A stretch of DNA of 64,000 nucleotides from assembly GCA_964016885.1 (NCBI GenBank), contig OZ024741.1:411403464-411467463 (forward strand), given 5' to 3'. This DNA comes from Eledone cirrhosa. Lineage: Eukaryota > Mollusca > Cephalopoda > Octopoda > Eledonidae. Below are positions 31,861-47,800 of the stretch, one piece after another. The position numbers and the translations under genes were made by a program. How positions within the stretch are numbered: position 1 is the stretch's first letter; each line of letters begins with the position of its first letter. The notes beneath the pieces are model-generated. The model was not told the DNA's origin. It did not search any database and worked only from the letters and a program-made list of their open reading frames with translations.

Positions 31861-34800
31861 ATATTGGTTACACAACAAAAAACACCCAGTCTACCCTGTA
31901 AGGTCCTCATATTGGTTACACAACAAAAAACACCCAGTCTACCCTGTAAGGTCCTCATATTGGTTACACAACAAAACCCCTCAGTCTACCATGTAAGCTC
32001 CTCACATTGGTTACACAAAAAAAAACACCCAGTCTACCCTGTAAGGTCCTCATATTGGTTACACAACAAAAAACACCCAGTCTACCCTGTAAGGTCCTCA
32101 CATTGGTTACACAACAAAACCCCTCAGTCTACCCTGTAAGGTCCTCATATTGGTTACACAACAAAAAACACCCAGTCTACCCTGTAAGGTCCTCACATTG
32201 GTTACACAAAAAAAAACACCCAGTCTACCCTGTAAGGTCCTCACATTGGTTACACAACAAAAAACACCCAGTCTACCCTGTAAGGTCCTCACATTGGTTA
32301 CACAACAAAAAACCCTCAGTCTACCATGTAAGGTCCTCACATTGGTTACACAACAAAAAACACCCAGTCTACCCTGTAAGGTCCTCACATTGGTTACACA
32401 ACAATAAACCCTCAGTGTACCCTGTAAGGTCCACACATTGGTTACACAACAAAAAACACCCAGTCTACCCTGTAAGGTCCTCACATTGGTTACACAACAA
32501 AAAACACCTGGCCCACCCTGTAAGGTTACACAACAAAAAAGGACCTTACGTTGGTTACACAACAATAAACCCTCAGTCTACCCTGTAAGGTCCACACATT
32601 GGTTACACAACAAAAAAAAACCAGTCTACCCTGTAAGGTCGTCACATTGGTTACACAACAAAAAACACTCAGTCTACCCTGTAAGGTCCTCACATTGGTT
32701 ACACAACAAAAAACACCCAGTCTACCCTGTAAGGTCCTCACATTGGTTACACAACAAAAAACACCCAGTCTACCCTGTAAGATCCTCACATTGGTTACAC
32801 AACAAAAAACACCCAGTCTACCCTGAAAGGACCTCACATTGGTTACACCACAAAAAACCCTCAGTCTACCCTGTAAGGTCCTCACATTGGTTACACAACA
32901 AAAAACACCCAGTCTACCCTGTAAGGTCCTCACATTGGTTACACAACAAAAAACACCCAGTCTACCCTGTAAGGTCCTCACATTGGTTACACAACAAAAA
33001 ACACCCAGTCTACCCTGTAAGGTCCTCACATTGGTTACACAACAAAAAACACCCAGTCTACCCTGTAAGGTCCTCACATTGGTTACACAACAAAAAACAC
33101 CCAGTCTACCCTGTAAGGTCCTCACATTGGTTACACAACAAAAAACACCCAGTCTACTCTGTAAGGTCCTCACATTGGTTACACAACAAAAAACACCCAG
33201 TCTACTCTGTAAGGTCCTCACATTGGTTACACAACAAAAAACTCTCAGTCTACCCTGTAAGGTCCTCACATTGGTTACACAACAAAAAACACCCAGTCTA
33301 CTCTATAAGGTCCTCACATTGGTTACACAACAAAAAACTCTCAGTCTACCCTGTAAGGTCCTCACATTGGTTACACAACAAAAAACACCCAGTCTACTCT
33401 GTAAGGTCCTCACATTGGTTACACAAAAAAAAACTCTCAGTCTACCCTGTAAGGTCCTCACATTGGTTACACAACAAAAAACACCCAGTCTACTCTGTAA
33501 GGTCCTCACATTGGTTACACAACAAAAAACCCTCAGTCAACCCTGTAAGCTCCTCACATTGGTTACACAACAAAAAAAAACCAGTCTATCCTGTAAGGTC
33601 CTCACATTGGTTACACAACAAAAAACACCCAGTCTACCCTGTAAGGTCCTCACATTGGTTACACAACAAAAACACCCAGTCTACCCTGTAAGGTCCACAC
33701 ATAGGTTACACAACAAAAAACACCCAGTCTACCCTGTAAGGTCCTCACATTGGTTACACAACAAAAAACACCTGGCCCACCCTGTAAGGTCCTCACATTG
33801 GTTACACAACAAAAAAAACCCAGTCTACCCTGTAAGGTCCTCACATTGGTTACACAACAAAAAACACCCAGTCTACCCTGTAAGGTCGTCACATTGGTTA
33901 CACAACAAAAAACACCCAGTCTACCCTGTAAGGACCTCACATTGGTTACACAACAAAAAACACCCAGTCTACCCTGTAAGGTTCTCACATTGGTTACACA
34001 ACAAAAAACACCCAGTCTACCCTGTAAGGTCCTCACATTGGTTACACAACAAAAAACCCTCAGTCTACCCTGTAAGATCCTCACATTGGTTACACAACAA
34101 AAAACCCTCAGTCTACCCTGTAAGATCCTCACATTGGTTACACAACAAAAAACACCCAGTCTACCCTGTAAGGTCCTCACATTGGTTACACAACAAAAAA
34201 CACCCAGACTACCCTGTAAGGTCCTCACATTTGTTACACAACAAAAAACACCCAGTCTACCCTGTAAGGTCCTCACATTGGTTACAAAACAAAAAACCCT
34301 CAGTCTACCCTGGAAGGTCCACACATTGGTTACACAACAAAAAACACCCAGTCTACCCTGTAAGGTCCACACATTGGTTACACAACAAAAAACACCCAGT
34401 CTACCCTGTAAGGTCCTCACATTGGTTACACAACAAAAAACCCTCAGTTTACTCTGTAAGGTCCTCACATTGGTTACACAACAAAAAACACCCAGTCTAC
34501 TCTGTAAGGTCCTCACATTGGTTACACAACAAAAAACACCCAGTCTACTCTGTAAGGTCCTCACATTGGTTACACAACAAAAAAAAACCCAGTCTACCCT
34601 GTAAGGTCCTCACATTGGTTACACAACAAAAAACACCCAGTCTACCCTGTAAGGTCCTCACATTGGTTACGCAACAAAAAATCCTCAGTTTACCCTGTAA
34701 GATCCTCACATTGGTTACACAACAAAAAACCCTCAATCTACCCTGTAAGCTCCTCACATTGGTTACACAACAAAAAACCCTCAGTCTACCCTGTAAGATC

Positions 34801-35899
34801 CTCACATTGGTTACACAACAAAAAACACCCAGACTACCCTGTAAGGTCCTCACATTTGTTACACAACAAAAAACACCCAGTCTACCCTGTAAGGTCCTCA
34901 CATTTGTTACACAACAAAAAACACCCAGTCTACCCTGTAAGGTCCTCACATTTGTTACACAACAAAAAACACCCAGACTACCCTGTAAGGTCCTCACATT
35001 TGTTACACAACAAAAAACACCCAGTCTACCCTGTAAGGTCCTCACATTTGTTACACAACAAAAAACACCCAGTCTACCCTGTAAGGTCCTCACATTTGTT
35101 ACACAACAAAAAACACCCAGTCTACCCTGTAAGGTCCTCACATTGGTTACACAACAAAAAACACCCAGTCTACCCTGTAAGGTCCACACATTGGTTACAC
35201 AACAAAAAACACCCAGTCTACCCTGTAAGGTCCTCACATTGGTTACAAAACAAAAAACCCTCAGTCTACCCTGTAAGGTCCTCACATTGGTTAAACAACA
35301 AAAAACACCCAGTCTACCCTGTAAGGTCCACACATTGGTTACACAACAAAAAACACCCAGTCTACCCTGTAAGGTCCTCACATTGGTTACAGAACAAAAA
35401 ACACCCAGTCTACTCTGTAGGGTCCTCACATTGGTTACACAACAAAAAACACCCAGACTACCCTGTAAGGTCCTCACATTTGTTACACAACAAAAAACAC
35501 CCAGTCTACCCTGTAAGGTCCTCACATTGGTTACACAACAAAAAACACCCAGTCTACCCTGTAAGGTCCACACATTGGTTACACAACAAAAAACACCCAG
35601 TCTACCCTGTAAGGTCCTCACATTGGTTACAGAACAAAAAACACCCAGTCTACTCTGTAGGGTCCTCACATTGGTTACACAACAAAAAACACCCAGACTA
35701 CCCTGTAAGGTCCTCACATTTGTTACACAACAAAAAACACCCAGTCTACCCTGTAAGGTCCTCACATTGGTTACACAACAAAAAACACCCAGTCTACCCT
35801 GTAAGGTCCACACATTGGTTACACAACAAAAAACACCCAGTCTACCCTGTAAGGTCCTCACATTGGTTACAAAACAAAAAACCCTCAGTCTACCCTGTA

Positions 35900-38800
35900 A
35901 GGTCCTCACATTGGTTAAACAACAAAAAACACCCAGTCTACCCTGTAAGGTCCACACATTGGTTACACAACAAAAAACACCCAGTCTACCCTGTAAGGTC
36001 CTCACATTGGTTACAGAACAAAAAACACCCAGTCTACTCTGTAGGGTCCTCACATTGGTTACAGAACAAAAAACACCCAGTCTACTCTGTAAGGTCCTCA
36101 CATTGGTTACACAACAAGAAACACCAAGTCTACCCTGTAAGGTCCTCACATTGGTTACACAACAAAAAACCCTCAGTCTACCCTGTAAGATCCTCACATT
36201 GGTTACACAACAAAAAACCCTCAGTCTACCCTGTAAGGTCCTCACATTGGTTACACAACAAGAAACACCCAGACTACCCTGTAAGATCCTCACATTGGTT
36301 ACACAACAAAAAACACCCAGTCTACCCTGTAAGGTTCTCACATTTGTTACACAACAAAAAACCCTCAGTCTACCCTGTAAGATCCTCACATTGGTTACAC
36401 AACAAAAAACACCCAGTCTAGCCTGTAAGGTCCTCACATTGGTTACAAAACAAAAAACCCTCAGACTACCCTGTAAGGTCCACACATTGGTTACACAACA
36501 AAAAAACACCCAGTCTACCCTGTAAGGTCCTCACATTGGTTACACAACAAAAAACCCTCAGTTTACTCTGTAAGGTCCTCACATTGGTTACACAACAAAA
36601 AACACCCAGTCTACTCTGTAAGGTCCTCACATTGGTTACACACAAAAAACACCCAGTCTACTCTGTAAGGTCCTCACATTGGTTACACAACAAAAAACCC
36701 TCAGTCTACCCTGTAAGGTCCTCACATTGGTTACACAACAAAAAACACCCAGTCTACCCTGTAAGGTCCTCACATTGGTTACACAACAAAAAACACCAAG
36801 TCTACCCTGTAAGGTCCTCACATTGGTTACACAACAAAAAACACCCAGTCTACCCTGTAAGGTCCTCACATTGGTTACACAACAAAAAACACCCAGTCTA
36901 CCCTGTAAGGACCTCACTTTGGTTACACAACAAAAAACACCCAGTCTACCCTGTAAGGTCCTCACATTGGTTAAACAACAAAAAACACCCAGTCTACCCT
37001 GTAAGGTCCACACATTGGTTACACAACAAAAAACACCCAGTCTACCCTGTAAGGTCCTCACATTGGTTACACAACAAAAAACCCTCAGTTTACTCTGTAA
37101 GGTCCTCACATTGGTTACACAACAAAAAACACCCAGTCTACTCTGTAAGGTCCTCACATTGGTTACACAACAAAAAACACCCAGTCTACCCTGTAAGGTC
37201 CTCACATTGGTTACACAACAAAAAACACCCAGTCTACCCTGTAAGGTCCTCACATTGGTTACACAACAAAAAACACCCAGTCTACTCTGTAAGGTCCTCA
37301 CATTGGTTACACAACAAAAAACACCCAGTCTACTCTGTAAGGTCCTCACATTGGTTACACAACAAAAAACACCCAGTCTACTCTGTAAGGTCCTCACATT
37401 GGTTACAGAACAAAAAAACACCCAGTCTACTCTGTAAGGTCCTCACATTGGTTACACAACAAAAAACACCCAGTCTACTCTGTAAGGTCCTCACATTGGT
37501 TACACAACAAAAAACACCCAGTCTACTCTGTAAGGTCCACACATTGGTTACAGAACAAAAAAACACCCAGTCTACTCTGTAAGGTCCTCACATTGGTTAC
37601 ACAACAAGAAACACCCAGTCTACTCAGTAAGGTCCTCACATTGGTTACACAACAAAAAACACCAAGTCTACTCTGTAAGGTCCTCACATTGGTTACACAA
37701 CAAAAAACACCAAGTCTACCCTGTAAGGTCCTCACATTGGTTACACAACAAAAAACACCCAGTCTACCCTGTAAGGTCCTCACATTGGTTACACAACAAA
37801 AAACACCCAGTCTACCCTGTAAGGACCTCACTTTGGTTACACAACAAAAAACACCCAGTCTACCCTGTAAGGTCCTCACATTGGTTAAACAACAAAAAAC
37901 ACCCAGTCTACCCTGTAAGGTCCACACATTGGTTACACAACAAAAAACACCCAGTCTACCCTGTAAGGTCCTCACATTGGTTACACAACAAAAAACCCTC
38001 AGTTTACTCTGTAAGGTCCTCACATTGGTTACACAACAAAAAACACCCAGTCTACTCTGTAAGGTCCTCACATTGGTTACACAACAAAAAACACCCAGTC
38101 TACCCTGTAAGGTCCTCACATTGGTTACACAACAAAAAACACCCAGTCTACCCTGTAAGGTCCTCACATTGGTTACACAACAAAAAACACCCAGTCTACT
38201 CTGTAAGGTCCTCACATTGGTTACACAACAAAAAACACCCAGTCTACTCTGTAAGGTCCTCACATTGGTTACACAACAAAAAACACCCAGTCTACTCTGT
38301 AAGGTCCTCACATTGGTTACAGAACAAAAAAACACCCAGTCTACTCTGTAAGGTCCTCACATTGGTTACACAACAAAAAACACCCAGTCTACTCTGTAAG
38401 GTCCTCACATTGGTTACACAACAAAAAACACCCAGTCTACTCTGTAAGGTCCTCACATTGGTTACAGAACAAAAAAACACCCAGTCTACTCTGTAAGGTC
38501 CTCACATTGGTTACACAACAAGAAACACCCAGTCTACTCAGTAAGGTCCTCACATTGGTTACACAACAAAAAACCCTCAGTCTACCCTGTAAGATCCTCA
38601 CATTGGTTACACAACAAAAAACCCTCAGTCTACCCTGTAAGATCCTCACATTGGTTACACAACAAAAAACCCTCAGTCTACCCTGTAAGATCCTCACATT
38701 GGTTACACAACAAAAAACACCCAGTCTACCCTGTAAGATCCTCACATTGGTTACACAACAAAAAACACCCAGACTACCCTGTAAGGTTCTCACATTTGTT

Positions 38801-41800
38801 ACACAACAAAAAACACCCAGTCTACCCTGTAAGGTCCTCACATTGGTTACACAACAAAAAACACCCAGTCTACCCTGTAAGGTCCTCACATTGGTTACAC
38901 AACAAAAAACACCAAGTCTACCCTGTAAGGTCCTCACATTGGTTACACAACAAAAAACACCCAGTCTACTCTGTAAGGTCCTCACATTGGTTACACAACA
39001 AAAAACACCCAGTCTACTCTGTAAGGTCCTCACATTGGTTACACAACAAAAAACACCCAGTCTACTCTGTAAGGTCCTCACATTGGTTACACAACAAAAA
39101 ACACCCAGTCTACCCTGTAAGGTCCTCACATTGGTTACACAACAAAAAACACCCAGTCTACCCTGTAAGGTCCTCACATTGGTTACACAACAAAAAACAC
39201 CCAGTCTACCCTGTAAGGTCCTCACATTGGTTACACAACAAAAAACACCAAGTCTACCCTGTAAGGTCCTCACATTGGTTACACAACAAAAAACACCCAG
39301 TCTACTCTGTAAGGTCCTCACATTGGTTACACAACAAAAAACACCCAGTCTACTCTGTAAGGTCCTCACATTGGTTACACAACAAAAAACACCCAGTCTA
39401 CTCTGTAAGGTCCTCACATTGGTTACACAACAAAAAACACCCAGTCTACCCTGTAAGGTCCTCACATTGGTTACACAACAAAAAACACCCAGTCTACCCT
39501 GTAAGGTCCTCACATTGATTACACAACAAAAAACACCCAGTCTACCCTGTAAGGACCTCACTTTGGTTACACAACAAAAAACACCCAGTCTACCCTGTAA
39601 GGTCCTCACATTGGTTAAACAACAAAAAACACCCAGTCTACCCTGTAAGGTCCTCACATTGGTTACACAACAAAAAACACCCAGTCTACCCTGTAAGGTC
39701 CTCACATTGATTACACAACAAAAAACACCCAGTCTACCCTGTAAGGACCTCACTTTGGTTACACAACAAAAAACACCCAGTCTACCCTGTAAGGTCCTCA
39801 CATTGGTTACACAACAAAAAACACCCAGTCTACCCTGTAAGGTCCTCACATTGGTTACACAACAAAAAACACCCAGTCTACCCTGTAAGGTCCTCACATT
39901 GGTTACACAACAAAAAACCCTCAGTCTACCCTGTAAGGTCCTCACATTGGTTAAACAACAAAAAACACCCAGTCTACCCTGTAAGGTCCACACATTGGTT
40001 ACACAACAAAAAACACCCAGTCTACCCTGTAAGGTCCTCACATTGGTTACACAACAAAAAACACCCAGTCTACTCTGTAAGGTCCTCACATTGGTTACAC
40101 AACAAAAAACACCCAGTCTACCCTGTAAGGTCCTCACATTGGTTACACAACAAAAAACACCCAGTCTACCCTGTAAGGTCCTCACATTGGTTACACAACA
40201 AAAAACACCCAGTCTACTCTGTAAGGTCCTCACATTGGTTACAGAACAAAAAACACCCAGTCTACTCTGTAAGGTCCTCACATTGGTTACACAACAAAAA
40301 ACCCTCAGTCTACCCTGTAAGGTCCACACATTGGTTACACAACAAAAAACACCCAGTCTACTCTGTAAGGTCCTCACATTGGTTACACAACAAAAAACCC
40401 TCAGTCTACCCTGTAAGGTCCACACATTGGTTACACAACAAGAAACACCCAGTCTACTCTGTAAGGTCCTCACATTGGTTACACAACAAAAAACCATCAG
40501 TCTACCCTGTAAGATCCTCACATTGGTTACACAACAAAAAACACCCAGTCTACTCTGTAAGGTCCTCACATTGGTTACACAACAAAAAACACCCAGTCTA
40601 CCCTGTAAGGTTCTCACATTTGTTACACAACAAAAAACACCCAGTCTACCCTGTAAGGTCCTCACATTGGTTACGCAACAAAAAACCCTCAGTCTACCCT
40701 GTAAGGTCCTCACATTGGTTACGCAACAAAAAACCCTCAATCTACCCTGTAAGGTCCTCACATTGGTTACGCAACAAAAAACCCTCAGTCTACACTGTAA
40801 GATCCTCACATTGGTTACACAACAAAAAACACCCAGACTACCCTGTAAGGTCCTCACATTTGTTACACAACAAAAAACACCCAGTCTACCCTGTAAGGTC
40901 CTCACATTTGTTACACAACAAAAAACACCCAGACTACCCTGTAAGGTCCTCACATTTGTTACACAACAAAAAACACCCAGTCTACCCTGTAAGGTCCTCA
41001 CATTGGTTACAAAAAAAAACCCCTCAGTCTACCCTGTAAGGTCCTCACATTGGTTAAACAACAAAAAACACCCAGTGTACCCTGTAAGGTCCACACATTG
41101 GTTACACAGCAAAAAACACCCAGTCTACCTTGTAAGGTCCTCACATTGGTTACACAACAAAAAACCCTCAGTTTACTCTGTAAGGTCCTCACATTGGTTA
41201 CACAACAAAAAACACCCAGTCTACTCTGTAAGGTCCTCACATTGGTTACACAACAAAAAACACCCAGTCTACCTTGTAAGGTCCTCACATTGGTTACACA
41301 ACAAAAAACCCTCACTTTACTCTGTAAGGTCCTCACATTGGTTACACAACAAAAAACACCCAGACTACCCTGTAAGGTCCTCACATTTGTTACACAACAA
41401 AAAACACCCAGTCTACCCTGTAAGGTCCTCACATTGGTTACAAAACAAAAAACCCTCAGTTTACTCTGTAAGGTCCTCACATTGGTTACACAACAAAAAA
41501 CACCCAGTCTACCCTGTAAGGTCCTCACATTGGTTACACAACAAAAACCCTCAGTCTACTCTGTAAGGTCCTCACATTGGTTACAGAACAAAAAACACCC
41601 AGTCTACTCTGTAAGGTCCTCACATTGGTTACACAACAAGAAACACCCAGTCTACTCTGTAAGGTCCTCACATTGGTTACACAACAAAAAACCCTCAGTT
41701 TACTCTGTAAGGTCCTCACATTGGTTACACAACAAAAAACCCTCAGTCTACCCTGTAAGGTCCTCACATTGGTTACACAACAAAAAACACCCAGTCTACC

Positions 41801-44800
41801 CTGTAAGGTCCTCACATTGGTTACACAACGAAAAACACCCAGTCTACCCTGTAAGGTCCTCACATTGGTTACACAATAAAAAACACCCAGTCTACCCTGT
41901 AAGGTTCTCACATTGGTTACACAACAAAAAACACCCAGTCTACCCTGTAAGGTCCTCACATTGGTTACACAACAAAAAACCCTCAGTCTACCCTGTAAGG
42001 TCCTCACATTGGTTACACAACAAAAAACACCCAGTCTACCCTGTAAGGTCCTCACATTGGTTACACAACAAAAAACACCCAGTCTACCCTGTAAGGTCCT
42101 CACATTGGTTACACAACAAAAAACCCTCAGTCTACCCTGTAAGGTCCTCACATTGGTTACACAACAAAAAACCCTCAGTCTACCCTGTAAGGTCCTCACA
42201 TTGGTTACACAACAAAAAACCCTCAGTCTACCCTTGAAGGTCCTCACACTGGTTACACAACAAAAAACACCCAGTCTACCCTGTAAGGTCCTCACATTGG
42301 TTACACAACAAAAAACCCTCAGTCTACCCTGTAAGGTCCTCACATTGGCTACACAACAAAAAAACACCCAGTCTACCCTGTAAGGTCCTCACATTGGTTA
42401 CACAACAAAAAACCCTCAGTCTACCCTGTAAGGTCATCACATTGGTTACACAACAAAAAACCCTCAGTCTACCCTGTAAGGTCCTCACATTGGTTACACA
42501 ACAAAAAACCCTCAGTCTACCCTGTAAGGTCCTCACATTGGTTACACAACAAAAAACCCTCAGTCTACCCTGTAAGGTCCTCACATTGGTTACACAACAA
42601 AAAACACCCAGTCTGCCCTGTAAGGTCCTCACACTGGTTACACAACAAAAAACACCCAGTCTACCCTGTAAGGTCCTCACATTGGTTACACAACAAAAAA
42701 CAACCAGTCTACCCTGTAAGGTCCTCACATTGGTTACACAACAAAAAACCCTCAGTCTACCCTGTAAGGTCCTCACACTGGTTACACAACAAAAAACACC
42801 CAGTCTACCCTGTAAGGTCCTCACATTGGTTACACAACAAAAAACAACCAGTCTACCCTGTAAGGTCCCCACATTGGTTACACAACAAAAAACAACCAGT
42901 CTACCCTGTAAGGTCCTCACATTGGTTACACAACAAAAAACACCCAGTCTACCCTGTAAGGTCCCCACATTGGTTACACAACAAAAAACAACCAGTCTAC
43001 CCTGTAAGGTCCTCACATTGGTTACACAACAAAAAACACCCAGTCTACCCTGTAAGGTCCCCACATTGGTTACACAACAAAAAACAACCAGTCTACCCTG
43101 TAAGGTCCCCACATTGGTTACACAACAAAAAACAACCAGTCTACCCTGTAAGGTCCCCACATTGGTTACACAACAAAAAACAACCAGTCTACCCTGTAAG
43201 GTCCCCACATTGGTTACACAACAAAAAACAACCAGTCTACCCTGTAAGGTCCTTACATTGGTTACACAACAAAAAACACCCAGTCTACCCTGTAAGGTCC
43301 CCACATTGGTTACACAACAAAAAACAACCAGTCTACCCTGTAAGGTCCTCACATTGGTTACACAACAAAAAACACCCAGTCTACCCTGTAAGGTCCCCAC
43401 ATTGGTTACACAACAAAAAACAACCAGTCTACCCTGTAAGGTCCTCACATTGGTTACACAACAAAAAACAACCAGTCTACTCTGTAAGGTCCTCACATTG
43501 GTTACACAACAAAAAACAACCAGTCTACCCTGTAAGGTCCTCACATTGGTTACACAACAAAAAACAACCAGTCTACCCTGTAAGGTCCTCACATTGGTTA
43601 CACAACAAAAAACACCCAGTCTACCCTGTAAGGTCCTCACATTGGTTACACAACAAAAAACCCTCAGTCTACCCTGTAAGGTCCTCACATTGGTTACACA
43701 ACAAAAAACACCCAGTCTACCCTGTAAGGTCCCCACATTGGTTACACAACAAAAAACAACCAGTCTACCCTGTAAGGTCCCCACATTGGTTACACAACAA
43801 AAAACAACCAGTCTACCCTGTAAGGTCCACACATTGGTTACACAACAAAAACCCTCAGTCTACCCTGTAAGATCCTCACATTGGTTACACAACAAAAAAC
43901 CCTCAGTCTACCCTGTAAGGTCCTCACATTGGTTACACAACAAAAAACACCCAGTCTACCCTGTAAGGTCCACACATTGGTTACACAACAAAAAACCCTC
44001 AGTCTACCCTGTAAGATCCTCACATTGGTTACACAACAAAAAACAACCAGTCTACCCTGTAAGGTCCTCACATTGGTTACACAACAAAAAACCCTCAGTC
44101 TACCCTGTAAGGTCCTCACATTGGTTAAACAACAAAAAACACCCAGTCTACCCTGTAAGGTCCTCACATTGGTTAAACAACAAAAAACACCCAGTCTACC
44201 CTGTAAGGTCCTCACATTGGTTAAACAACAAAAAACACCCAGTCTACCCTGTAAGGTCCTCACATTGGTTACACAACAAAAAACACCCAGTCTACCCTGT
44301 AAGGTCCACACATTGGTTACACAACAAAAAACACCCAGTCTACCCTGTAAGGTCCTCACATTGGTTAAACAACAAAAAACACCCAGTCTACCCTGTAAGG
44401 TCCTCACATTGGTTAAACAACAAGAAACACCCAGTCTACCCGGTAAGGTCCACACATTGGTTACACAACAAAAAACACCCAGTCTACCCTGTAAGGTCCT
44501 CACATTGGTTACACAACAAAAAACACCCAGTCTACCCTGTAAGGTCCTCACATTGGTTACACAACAAAAAACACCCAGTCTACTCTGTAAGGTCCTCACA
44601 TTGGTTACACAACAAAAAACACCCAGTCTACTCTGTAAGGTCCTCACATTGGTTACACAACAAAAAACACCCAGTCTACTCTGTAAGGTCCTCACATTGG
44701 TTACACAACAAAAAACACCCAGTCTACCCTGTAAGGTCCTCACATTGGTTACACAACAAAAAACACCCAGTCTACCCTGTAAGGTCCTCACATTGGTTAC

Positions 44801-47800
44801 ACAACAAAAAACACCCAGTCTACCCTGTAAGGTCCTCACATTGGTTACACAACAAAAAACACCCAGTCTACCCTGTAAGGTCCTCACATTGGTTACACAA
44901 CAAAAAACAACCAGTCTACCCTGTAAGGTCCTCACATTGGTTACACAACAAAAAACAACCAGTCTACCCTGTAAGGTCCTCACATTGGTTACACAACAAA
45001 AAACACCCAGTCTACCCTGTAAGGTCCTCACATTGGTTACACAACAAAAAACACCCAGTCTACCCTGTAAGGTCCTCACATTGGTTACACAACAAAAAAC
45101 AACCAGTCTACCCTGTAAGGTCCTCACATTGGTTACACAACAAAAAACCCTCAGTCTACCCTGTAAGGTCCTCACATCGGTTACACAACAAAAAACCCTC
45201 AGTCTACCCTGTAAGGTCCACACATTGGTTACACAACAAAAAACACCCAGTCTACCCTGTAAGGTCCTCACATTGGTTACACAACAAAAAACACCCAGTC
45301 TACCCTGTAAGGTCCTCACATTGGTTACACAACAAAAAACACCCAGTCTACCCTGTAAGGTCCACACATTGGTTACACAACAAAAAACACCCAGTCTACC
45401 CTGTAAGGTCCTCACATTGGTTACAAAACAAAAAACCCTCAGTCTACCCTGTAAGGTCCTCACATTGGTTAAACAACAAAAAACACCCAGTCTACCCTGT
45501 AAGGTCCACACATTGGTTACACAACAAAAAACACCCAGTCTACCCTGTAAGGTCCTCACATTGGTTACAGAACAAAAAACACCCAGTCTACTCTGTAGGG
45601 TCCTCACATTGGTTACAGAACAAAAAACACCCAGTCTACTCTGTAAGGTCCTCACATTGGTTACACAACAAGAAACACCAAGTCTACCCTGTAAGGTCCT
45701 CACATTGGTTACACAACAAAAAACCCTCAGTCTACCCTGTAAGATCCTCACATTGGTTACACAACAAAAAACCCTCAGTCTACCCTGTAAGGTCCTCACA
45801 TTGGTTACACAACAAGAAACACCCAGACTACCCTGTAAGATCCTCACATTGGTTACACAACAAAAAACACCCAGTCTACCCTGTAAGGTTCTCACATTTG
45901 TTACACAACAAAAAACCCTCAGTCTACCCTGTAAGATCCTCACATTGGTTACACAACAAAAAACACCCAGTCTAGCCTGTAAGGTCCTCACATTGGTTAC
46001 AAAACAAAAAACCCTCAGACTACCCTGTAAGGTCCACACATTGGTTACACAACAAAAAAACACCCAGTCTACCCTGTAAGGTCCTCACATTGGTTACACA
46101 ACAAAAAACCCTCAGTTTACTCTGTAAGGTCCTCACATTGGTTACACAACAAAAAACACCCAGTCTACTCTGTAAGGTCCTCACATTGGTTACACACAAA
46201 AAACACCCAGTCTACTCTGTAAGGTCCTCACATTGGTTACACAACAAAAAACCCTCAGTCTACCCTGTAAGGTCCTCACATTGGTTACACAACAAAAAAC
46301 ACCCAGTCTACCCTGTAAGGTCCTCACATTGGTTACACAACAAAAAACACCAAGTCTACCCTGTAAGGTCCTCACATTGGTTACACAACAAAAAACACCC
46401 AGTCTACCCTGTAAGGTCCTCACATTGGTTACACAACAAAAAACACCCAGTCTACCCTGTAAGGTCCTCACATTGGTTACACAACAAAAAACACCCAGTC
46501 TACTCTGTAAGGTCCTCACATTGGTTACAGAACAAAAAAACACCCAGTCTACTCTGTAAGGTCCTCACATTGGTTACACAACAAGAAACACCCAGTCTAC
46601 TCAGTAAGGTCCTCACATTGGTTACACAACAAAAAACCCTCAGTCTACCCTGTAAGATCCTCACATTGGTTACACAACAAAAAACCCTCAGTCTACCCTG
46701 TAAGATCCTCACATTGGTTACACAACAAAAAACACCCAGTCTACTCTGTAAGATCCTCACATTGGTTACACAACAAAAAACACCCAGACTACCCTGTAAG
46801 GTTCTCACATTTGTTACACAACAAAAAACACCCAGTCTACTCTGTAAGGTCCTCACACTGGTTACACAACAAAAAACACCCAGTCTACCCTGTAAGATCC
46901 TCACATTGGTTACACAACAAAAAACCCTCAGTCTACCCTGTAAGATCCTCACATTGGTTACACAACAAAAAACACCCAGTCTACCCTGTAAGATCCTCAC
47001 ATTGGTTACACAACAAAAAACCCTCAGTCTACCCTGTAAGATCCTCACATTGGTTACACAACAAAAAACCCTCAGTCTACTCTGTAAGATCCTCACATTG
47101 GTTACACAACAAAAAACACCCAGTCTACCCTGTAAGATCCTCACATTGGTTACACAACAAAAAACCCTCAGTCTACTCTGTAAGATCCTCACATTGGTTA
47201 CACAACAAAAAACACCCAGTCTACCCTGTAAGATCCTCAAATTGGTTACACAACAAAAAACCCTCAGTCTACTCTGTAAGATCCTCACATTGGTTACACA
47301 ACAAAAAACACCCAGTCTACCCTGTAAGATCCTCACATTGGTTACACAACAAAAAACCCTCAGTCTACTCTGTAAGATCCTCACATTGGTTACACAACAA
47401 AAAACACCCAGTCTACCCTGTAAGATCCTCACATTTGTTACACAACAAAAAACACCCAGTCTACCCTGTAAGGTCCTCACATTGGTTACACAACAAAAAA
47501 CACCCAGTCTACCCTGTAAGATCCTCACATTGGTTACACAACAAAAAACCCTCAGTCTACCCTGTAAGATCCTCACATTGGTTACACAACAAAAAACCCT
47601 CAGTCTACTCTGTAAGATCCTCACATTGGTTACACAACAAAAAACCCTCAGTCTACTCTGTAAGATCCTCACATTGGTTACACAACAAAAAACACCCAGT
47701 CTACCCTGTAAGATCCTCACATTGGTTACACAACAAAAAACCCTCAGTCTACTCTGTAAGATCCTCACATTGGTTACACAACAAAAAACACCCAGTCTAC

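Noticed and set aside
32839..36525. Very long open frames in the 48-bp array (for example 1,228 codons here, 1,193 codons at 42394-45975, and 1,150 codons on the minus strand at 51970-55422), looking like a giant repeat protein
   Set aside because: The unit is 48 bases, a multiple of three, so a stop-free unit stays open for ever on both strands. The peptides are one 16-residue unit repeated, starts and ends fall at random indels, and there is no start context, splice support or non-repeat domain.
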